Positions 61,301 through 64,000 of a DNA stretch of 64,000 nucleotides are shown piece by piece. The notes below the pieces were generated by a model. That model was given only the letters and a program-made list of their open reading frames with translations, made no database searches and was not told where the DNA came from. The position numbers and the translations under genes were made by a program. The DNA is from Atherinomorus stipes (lineage: Eukaryota; Chordata; Actinopteri; Atheriniformes; Atherinidae). How positions within the stretch are numbered: the first letter of the stretch is position 1; each line of letters starts with the position of its first letter. Where the stretch lies: NCBI GenBank assembly GCA_023101725.1, contig JALJCO010001075.1, positions 62,001-126,000 of the forward strand, in the 5' to 3' direction.

Positions 61301-62186
61301 AAATACACATCCGGAACAAGCTGCGTGGACTCAAAGAATTAAAAAAGGAGATTAATAAGTATCCTTTTGATTTGCCCTATCTGTATGTACTTCAGTCAGG
61401 TATGATAAGATAAGACGACTGGAACGAACGTGCGCCAAATACATGGATAAAGATATTAAAAAGGGGTTGAATGAAAATCGCATAAAATCATCGACTTTGG
61501 CTGGATGCGATGTTGCTCTCCAGCCAGCGCTCCTTTAGCCGGGATGTTGGCACACAGTCGTTGCCGGCCGGTGCCGTTAAGACCGTGATGCTCCTGCGCG
61601 ATGCCAGATAGCGGTGCCTCTGTGTGGAAAACCTTTGCACTTGCCTTTGAAAACAACATGCGCTATCCCGATACGGCACATCAGAGGAATTATTATCGTC
61701 AGTAGATTTCATGCATCAGCGCAATACCTGACTTTGAGACATGTCAGTCATTTCGCCATGAATAAAAACCCTTCTTTGCACAGGAGCGCGTGAACTCCGC
61801 GGCTGGAGAGATTTCCCGTCAGCTTGCAAGCTCCGACTGAGCAGATCCTACGAGGAAAGCGTTGGTCCTGAGCCCCGTGCACGCATTACAACGAGTAACT
61901 GAGGGTGAAAAGGAAGATTCCGCACATTCCCTCCACTTGTCATATATCCCCGAGTTGTGTATTCCTCGCATCCTTAACCGTGTCCAGACGCGCACTACAC
62001 CAGCATGCCACAGACAGCACCGGCACAGGAGGAGAGAGCGATGACTTGTCCATCTCTCCGACAGGAAGGAGGGGGAGAGAAAAAAAAAGTCCAGAGGGCT
62101 AGAGGGATGAGAGAAGTCTGCGTTTCAGATGCGCTCACCTCTAATTCTCTCCACACCGAGTCCTGATTACACCTGTCCCACGCCAT
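27664..62186 (-). CDS. ppargc1a: ppargc1a (PGC-1alpha), complete 13-exon coding region, spliced
   Basis: PGC-1alpha is a nuclear coactivator that docks on nuclear receptors, NRF-1 and MEF2 and drives mitochondrial biogenesis, oxidative metabolism and gluconeogenesis. Joined minus-strand exons: 62139-62186, 59408-59587, 46385-46579, 45321-45446, 42867-44202, 41859-41904, 41583-41656, 36889-38098, 34924-35016, 33964-34084, 32021-32142, 31515-31666 and 27664-27767. The total is 3807 nt, divisible by three, giving 1268 residues and a TAA stop. All introns are GT-AG. The start MAWDRCNQDSVW, the NR boxes, DHDY, the RRM and the C-terminus SLLREAQCSLRR match the PGC-1alpha family as I know it. PGC-1beta is excluded by the DLPELDLSELD N-terminus, the YDSYEEYQHE block and the alpha-type RRM tail. 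Human PGC-1alpha is 798 residues; the excess here is mainly in exon 5 and partly in exon 8. Confidence 0.97.
29297..29317. repeat. poly-A run (21 nt)
   Basis: A21 on the plus strand, 23 nt before the LINE-like tail. Confidence 0.9.
29340..29452 (+). mobile_element. LINE 3'-tail-like fragment in intron 12
   Basis: TGTAAAGCACTTTGAATTG, then AAATGTGCTATAAATAGAAAC and TTGCCTTGCCTT form the familiar tail of a fish retrotransposon (a GCACTTTG...GTGCTATAAATA form ending in short tandem units). Confidence 0.55.
29874..29921. repeat. TTTC microsatellite followed by a T run
   Basis: About eight TTTC units then about 14 T, in intron 12. Confidence 0.95.
31515..31666 (-). CDS. ppargc1a: ppargc1a coding exon 12 (second half of RRM)
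   Basis: 152 nt, residues 1184-1235 with split codons at both ends, from TTGACCAG|GGACAA to TTGG|GTAAGG. It encodes DNFGFITYRYTCDAFAALEN (RNP1-like GFITYRY), then GHTLRRASEPQFELCFGG and HYTDL. The human counterpart has the same length. Confidence 0.97.
31667..32020 (-). other. ppargc1a intron 11
   Basis: 354 nt separating the two RRM exons. No other feature seen. Confidence 0.85.
32021..32142 (-). CDS. ppargc1a: ppargc1a coding exon 11 (first half of RRM)
   Basis: 122 nt, residues 1144-1184 (last codon split), from CGAGCAG|GAGGAG to GATGG|GTAAGG. It encodes EERRVVYVGRL with the RNP2-like strand VVYVGR, then RTELKRRFEVFGEIEEC and NLRDD. The RRM mediates RNA and RNA-processing interactions in the family. 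Confidence 0.97.
32143..33963 (-). other. ppargc1a intron 10
   Basis: 1.8 kb including a short TCTG repeat near 32302-32321. The 152-residue minus-strand open frame at 33107-33565 shows no similarity I recognise and is treated as chance. Confidence 0.8.
33964..34084 (-). CDS. ppargc1a: ppargc1a coding exon 10
   Basis: 121 nt from CTACAG|GTATGA to GCAATA|GTAAGT. It completes R1103 and encodes residues 1104-1143, YDSYEEYQHERLKREEY followed by an Arg/Glu/Lys-rich helix ending QRQKAI. This charged segment immediately before the RRM is diagnostic for the alpha paralogue. Confidence 0.96.
34085..34923 (-). other. ppargc1a intron 9
   Basis: 839 nt with a weak donor (AAG|GTGATT) and a strong acceptor (CTCTACAG). 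No other feature seen. Confidence 0.8.
34924..35016 (-). CDS. ppargc1a: ppargc1a coding exon 9 (RS region)
   Basis: 93 nt. It completes W1072 and encodes SRHSTDLNAFRSRTHKSP, ending PLSRRP(R), residues 1073-1103. The acceptor is CCCTCAG|GTCTCG and the donor is CCAAG|GTGATT (weak at +5). It corresponds to the mammalian RTHRNSP...SPYSRRP segment that links the RS region to the RRM. It lacks the mammalian CYYYESSHY stretch. Confidence 0.9.
35945..35966 (-). promoter_or_regulatory. ZNF143/THAP11-type motif
   Basis: The minus strand reads AGAACTACATTTCCCATGCT, close to the known ACTACAANTCCCAGCATGC consensus bound by ZNF143 with HCFC1 and THAP11. It lies in intron 8, and such motifs usually sit in promoters. 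Confidence 0.4.
36011..36028 (+). promoter_or_regulatory. second ZNF143-like motif, opposite orientation
   Basis: The plus strand reads GAGACTACATTCCCACAG, which shares ACTACA-TTCCCA with the neighbour 45 nt away but is one base shorter than the consensus. Confidence 0.25.
36889..38098 (-). CDS. ppargc1a: ppargc1a coding exon 8 (HCFC1 motif and start of RS region)
   Basis: 1210 nt, residues 669-1072 with split codons at both ends (CATGCAG|GTCTGA to CCCCTG|GTAAGT). It opens with LTPPTTPPHK (670-679), matching the p38 site T298 and the CDC4-type phosphodegron region. It carries KKGPEQTELYAQLSK, the HCFC1-binding type motif DHDY (776-779), a Ser7 run, and the conserved block DQEIRAELNKHFGHP. 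Its 3' end, GSRSRSRSHSGSRSSSS followed by RYRRRSLSSS, is Arg/Ser-rich as in splicing-associated factors. The exon is longer than the roughly 0.92 kb human exon. Between the conserved islands it is low-complexity and diverged. Confidence 0.96.
38099..41582 (-). other. ppargc1a intron 7
   Basis: 3.5 kb with a short TC repeat near 39812-39832. No exon or transposon recognised. Confidence 0.85.
41583..41656 (-). CDS. ppargc1a: ppargc1a coding exon 7
   Basis: 74 nt from CTTCCAG|TGACCA to CCAG|GTGAGC. It encodes (N)DHKGSPFENKTIERTLSVE, ending IAGTP(G) (residues 644-669). The block SPFENKTIERTLSVE is a signature of the PGC-1 family. In mammals the exon 6-7 junction is where the short NT-PGC-1alpha isoform diverges. 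Confidence 0.96.
41657..41858 (-). other. ppargc1a intron 6 (202 nt)
   Basis: The shortest intron. It contains an upstream AG 29 nt before exon 7 that could act as an alternative acceptor. Confidence 0.85.
41859..41904 (-). CDS. ppargc1a: ppargc1a coding exon 6
   Basis: 46 nt, phase 1 in and phase 0+2 out: TTCTGCAG|CCAAACC to CCAAA|GTAAGT. It encodes AKPTTLPLPLTPESPN (residues 629-644, the first and last codons split). T639 and S642 in the TPESP motif match the p38 MAPK sites known in mammalian PGC-1alpha (T262 and S265). The length and phase match my reconstruction of the human exon. Confidence 0.95.
41905..42866 (-). other. ppargc1a intron 5
   Basis: 962 nt following the long exon 5 (1946 nt if the internal exon-5 donor is used). 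The acceptor is TTCTGCAG. No other feature seen. Confidence 0.8.
42867..44202 (-). CDS. ppargc1a: ppargc1a coding exon 5, greatly enlarged (long form)
   Basis: 1336 nt, residues 184-628 plus one base, from TTTGCACAG|ATGGAG to TTAG|GTAATC. The phase-1 end joins the phase-1 start of exon 6 to give ...GHPLL-AKPTT. Residues 204-214 (RRPCTELLKYL) hold NR box L3. SSRDK is followed by a Ser-rich tract (about 249-278), SKKK and a Q6 run (287-292). Human exon 5 ends shortly after the equivalent SKKK. Here the frame continues for 328 more residues with FIRYMHSYSLPPRE (375-388), another LxxLL box (LSQLL, 444-448), SWVSQLEPELD and an Asp-rich stretch (556-572). An internal in-phase donor lies at 43851|43850. 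In mammals this region contacts NRF-1 and MEF2. The distal donor has a weak +5 position, so the transcript needs confirmation. Confidence 0.88.
43851..44202 (-). CDS. ppargc1a: alternative short version of ppargc1a exon 5
   Basis: If the internal donor CGAG|GTGAGA is used, exon 5 is 352 nt (117 codons plus one base). It joins exon 6 in the same phase to give ...PPQQHHQR-AKPTT, corresponding to human ...SQHLQ-AKPTT. The predicted protein is 940 residues. The donor and its phase are seen directly; its use is inferred. Confidence 0.5.
43876..44007 (-). repeat. ppargc1a: coding Ser-rich and Gln repeat tracts in exon 5
   Basis: Codes for a Ser-dominated stretch (residues about 249-278), SKKK, then Q6 as CAG/CAA codons (43876-43893) and PPQQHHQ. 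The region is unstable-looking triplet sequence inserted where mammals have only a short SSRDK-CTSKKK link. Confidence 0.85.
44203..45320 (-). other. ppargc1a intron 4
   Basis: 1118 nt. Contains a 22-nt poly-A run (plus strand) at 45182-45203; nothing else recognised. Confidence 0.85.
45182..45203. repeat. poly-A run in intron 4
   Basis: A22 on the plus strand. Confidence 0.9.
45321..45446 (-). CDS. ppargc1a: ppargc1a coding exon 4 (NR box L2)
   Basis: 126 nt, residues 142-183, phase 0 to 0 (TTTGCAG|CTGAAG and AAG|GTAGGG). It begins LKKLLLAPANSQLSYNQ; residues 142-146 (LKKLL) are the canonical LxxLL box that binds ligand-activated nuclear receptors such as PPARs, ERRs and HNF4. It ends NHRIRPPPAVVK, as in other vertebrates. 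Confidence 0.97.
45447..46384 (-). other. ppargc1a intron 3
   Basis: 938 nt between the GTAACA donor and the TTTGCAG acceptor. No other feature seen. Confidence 0.85.
46385..46579 (-). CDS. ppargc1a: ppargc1a coding exon 3
   Basis: 195 nt, residues 77-141, phase 0 to 0 (CTAAG|AAGATAG and TTG|GTAACA). It encodes KIDEENEANLLAVLTETLDS and ends ...EPEEPSL. LLAVL at residues 86-90 is the degenerate first NR-box position (L1) of PGC-1alpha. The second half (NASDRSCPSSPDGSPRTPEP) is Ser/Pro-rich and diverges from mammals while keeping the same length. Confidence 0.96.
47744..47831. repeat. poly-T run (27 nt) and nearby poly-C run
   Basis: T27 at 47744-47770 and C11 at 47821-47831 in intron 2. Confidence 0.9.
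55352..55395. repeat. T-rich tract adjoining a G21 run
   Basis: Two T runs split by CC, then 21 consecutive G on the plus strand (C21 in the pre-mRNA), in intron 2. Confidence 0.95.
57157..57183. repeat. GT microsatellite in intron 2
   Basis: About 13 uninterrupted TG units. Confidence 0.95.
57472..57495. repeat. poly-A run in intron 2
   Basis: A24 on the plus strand. Confidence 0.9.
59408..59587 (-). CDS. ppargc1a: ppargc1a coding exon 2
   Basis: 180 nt, residues 17-76, phase 0 at both ends (CACCAG|TGTGCT and GAG|GTAAGT). It encodes CAALVGEDQPLCPDLPELD and continues through the acidic Leu-rich activation segment (LDLSELDVSDLDADSFLGGLKW) to NEASNLFE. The length equals that of human exon 2. 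In the family this segment recruits histone acetyltransferases such as p300/CBP and SRC-1. It is one of the most conserved parts of the protein. Confidence 0.97.
59588..62138 (-). other. ppargc1a intron 1
   Basis: 2.55 kb with a GTGAGC donor and a CACCAG acceptor. The part from about 60.24 to 61.15 kb and near 61.5-62.0 kb is richer in CpG than the rest of the window, as expected just downstream of a promoter. Open frames here (for example 60257-60574 minus) resemble no protein I know. Confidence 0.85.
62139..62186 (-). CDS. ppargc1a: ppargc1a coding exon 1
   Basis: Encodes residues 1-16 (MAWDRCNQDSVWRELE), the start of the N-terminal activation domain. It ends in phase 0 at GAG|GTGAGC. The ATG context is CTGGATGG with G at +4. 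The stretch GCTGGATGGCGTGGGACA is nearly identical to the human start region as I recall it. Human has two extra residues (ES) before VW. Confidence 0.95.
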
Positions 62187-62366
62187 CCAGCCACTGAATG
62201 ACGGTCCGAGAAAAAAAAAATGTAAAAAAAAGAAAAAAAGGAAAAAAAAAAAAAGAAAAAAAAGAAACAAATCAAGTAAAAAAGAAATCCACACACGCTT
62301 CCCAGTCGCTCGCACACAGGCAACTGCTGCCCCTCGCCGAGAATGAACCGAGGGCACCTGTCTTAC
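62187..62366 (-). other. ppargc1a: ppargc1a 5' untranslated leader
   Basis: The minus-strand leader starts near GTAAGACAGGTGCC, which I recall as the start of the human mRNA, and runs to the ATG at 62186. It contains no upstream ATG. The middle (62210-62282) is a long pyrimidine tract that I do not recall from mammals. The flanks, including GTCATTCAGTGGCTGG just before the ATG, look conserved. Confidence 0.7.
62211..62282. repeat. A-rich tract (U-rich in the mRNA leader)
   Basis: About 70 nt, almost entirely A with scattered G on the plus strand. It is transcribed as a pyrimidine tract in the 5' leader of ppargc1a. Confidence 0.85.
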
Positions 62367-62450
62367 AACTGCTTTCCATCACATGACAAAGCTATTAAAA
62401 GTAGGCAGGGGAGTGACTCCGCGTCCACTCCACTCGCCAGTGACGCGCGC
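62353..62450 (-). promoter_or_regulatory. ppargc1a: ppargc1a core and proximal promoter
   Basis: The minus strand reads CTTTTAATAGC, then GCTTTGTCATGTGA, then GTAAGACAGGTGCC. I recall the same order in the human proximal promoter. The A/T-rich TTTTAATAG (62392-62400) lies about 30 nt upstream of the inferred start near 62366, in TATA-box position. CATGTG at 62380-62385 is an E-box. Upstream are an AP-1-like GTCACTC (about 62411-62417) and a CRE-like half site GCGTCA (62441-62446). Mammalian PGC-1alpha is cAMP/CREB and MEF2 controlled; a full CRE is not visible here. Confidence 0.7.
62392..62400 (-). promoter_or_regulatory. TATA-like element TTTTAATAG
   Basis: A/T-rich element about 26-34 nt upstream of the inferred transcription start, in a segment that otherwise resembles the human promoter. 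Confidence 0.5.
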
Positions 62451-64000
62451 TGAGCAGGCGGAGTCTGGCTGCGCACATAGTAAAATCCTCACCGTGCACT
62501 GCAAGAAAAAAAAGTCAAAATAAAAACCAGTTTATCATCTGGCCATGTGCTCATGATGCATGTTCAAACATGGGAGACACACGCTGCCAATGGGATGGTT
62601 GATTCCGCCATTTAGATAAACGAATTTTATCTACTTATGGAAAATGCTTTTTTAAATGACTTATTAGTTTGATAAATGCCTCATAGGATTCATGATTATG
62701 GTTGCAAACGTCATTCTAAAAATCCGATTTTTTTCTACAAGCAGCTTTTCAGTGAAGTCATTGGAAATATCCCACAAAACGAAGAAAACCGAGTTTATAA
62801 AAGTTAAAAGATTGTACCTGTCCGGATTCTTCCGCAAAACACACAATAGTAATTAGCTTTCCCAGCAGGCACGATTAGAGCGTCAGTGGAAAATGATGTC
62901 TTTCAGCAAATAAATCATCTAAGTTTTGGCATCAACAATCTATCATCTCTGTGACTTCAAGTTTCCTCTGCTCTGAAAAAAATCAACGTTTCGTTCAACA
63001 TCAGTAAATTTCAGGTAAACAGGTGATTTTCTCTGTTTTACCTCCTGCTATAACTGCAGCCTAAAATGCCCGTTGATATGTTAAAAACGAAATAATTCAG
63101 TCCTTTGAGGGAGAATTTCTTTGTCTATTCAGAGACAATAAAAAGGACAGGTGGCAGCATCAACCGTGTATACAGTGTCAACAGGATGTGTATAGGCAAC
63201 ACTACCTCAGTAAAATAAAAACAAAGGCTTTGTGGACATTTCAAACAGAGTTGTGGGGAGGGGAGGACTGACAGGTACACAGCAGGAATAATTGTCTTTC
63301 AGTGCTAAGCGTTTGAGTTATTGTCTCAGAGATTTTCTTTGCACTTCAAGTGAACAGCAAAATCAGATTATTCTCAGTTGCATGATATTTTTGCACAAAT
63401 AGGGCTTGTTAGAAATAATGACAGTTATTTTTCCTTGTGTGGACTTTGTGTTCATAAAATAACCAAGTTCAATTCTGACAATACATTTGTGTAATAGGAG
63501 ACTCACTCCATGGAATATGCTAACCCCAATCCAATTTTTAGTCTTGTAAGCCTATTAAGTCCACCTGAGCATGCAAAGAGCAATTGTCTCCCTAAATTAG
63601 TGAACCACATACAGTAAGTCTCATTAAACACAAAATTGCACGGAAACCCATAAAAAGGTTCTGGGACTGGAAATATAAATTGTACAGATTGTGAGCGAGC
63701 GAGCGGGTGTGTGCTCCCTGTGTGCCGAAGGCATTAAGTGAAAGAGTGTGCAATGTTTATGGATATCTCAGTGCAGTTGTACTGCTAAATCCATACATCT
63801 GCCTCTCCACGTGTGCCCAGAGATGCCACCCAGAAGCCAAGGCAAAACCTGATTGAAGCAGGTGGCATGTGCAGTGACCTCACACAGCCCAGATGGACCA
63901 GCACTGCACAGATAGTAATATAGGGGCAACATGGGTGTCACATGGAGCTCGGTGGTAGGTGGCTTTGTGGAAATAAAATACCACTTAATAGCAGGTTTTA
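62451..64000. other. upstream flank of ppargc1a
   Basis: 1.5 kb of sequence without recognised exons. Known mammalian alternative first exons lie more than 10 kb further upstream, so their fish equivalents would be outside the window. Confidence 0.6.

Noticed and set aside
27664..62186. The gene could be ppargc1b, because exon 5 has PGC-1beta-like motifs.
   Set aside because: The N-terminus (DLPELDLSELD), the phospho-segment TPESP, the YDSYEEYQHE block, the RRM and the DDFDPASTKSKYDS tail are all of the alpha type. Only the exon 5 extension resembles beta.
62198..62386. Lys-rich plus-strand open frame opposite the ppargc1a leader.
   Set aside because: Explained by the A-rich tract in the 5' leader.
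1..64000. CRISPR arrays, bacterial operons, phage genes, tRNA or rRNA genes.
   Set aside because: No regularly spaced repeats, ribosome-binding sites, or cloverleaf/rRNA sequences were recognised; the window is vertebrate chromosomal DNA.
1..64000. A second protein-coding gene near ppargc1a.
   Set aside because: No exon chain with family similarity was found outside ppargc1a. In mammals the gene is also flanked by large gene-poor regions.

Overview
The window is vertebrate, almost certainly teleost fish, genomic DNA. Introns are GT-AG, the gene density is very low, and microsatellites and homopolymers are abundant. The interspersed repeats are of types I recognise from fish genomes: fragments of non-LTR retrotransposons, foldback elements, and a degenerate repeat with a CAGGGGTGGGCAACTCC-type end. 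I cannot name the species.

The only gene I can support is ppargc1a (PGC-1alpha, a transcriptional coactivator of mitochondrial and metabolic genes). It lies complete on the minus strand from a promoter near 62.4 kb to a 3' UTR ending near 24.5 kb. Thirteen coding exons assemble at base resolution into one open frame of 3807 nt (1268 residues plus stop), with every junction GT-AG and in consistent phase. In order the protein has: an N-terminal acidic activation domain (exons 1-3), nuclear-receptor boxes (exons 3-5), a Pro-directed phosphorylation and degron segment (exons 6-8), an HCFC1-type DHDY motif (exon 8), an Arg/Ser-rich region (exons 8-9), and an RNA recognition motif (RRM) with the conserved C-terminus (exons 10-13).

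The most unusual part is exon 5. It is 1336 nt, against about 205 nt in human by my recollection. It carries a Ser/Gln-rich expansion followed by a 328-residue module that resembles part of the paralogue PGC-1beta (an FIRYMH...LPPRE motif, an extra LxxLL box, an Asp-rich stretch). A good internal splice donor, AG|GTGAGA, lies in the same phase exactly where the mammalian exon would end. The exon could therefore give a long PGC-1beta-like form and a short mammalian-like form.

Layout. 1-24.5 kb is a gene-poor region downstream of ppargc1a: LINE fragments near 0.4-1.25 kb, a 0.9-kb foldback element at 7.5-8.4 kb, a second foldback with a nested insertion at 17.9-18.8 kb, a MITE-like element carrying a nested LINE-tail repeat at 21.7-22.6 kb, and a candidate CTCF site near 5.4 kb. 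24.5-27.7 kb is the 3' UTR. 27.7-62.2 kb holds the exons and introns; intron 2 alone is 12.8 kb. 62.2-62.45 kb is the 5' leader and core promoter, which resemble the human proximal promoter as I remember it. 62.45-64 kb is upstream sequence without recognisable genes.
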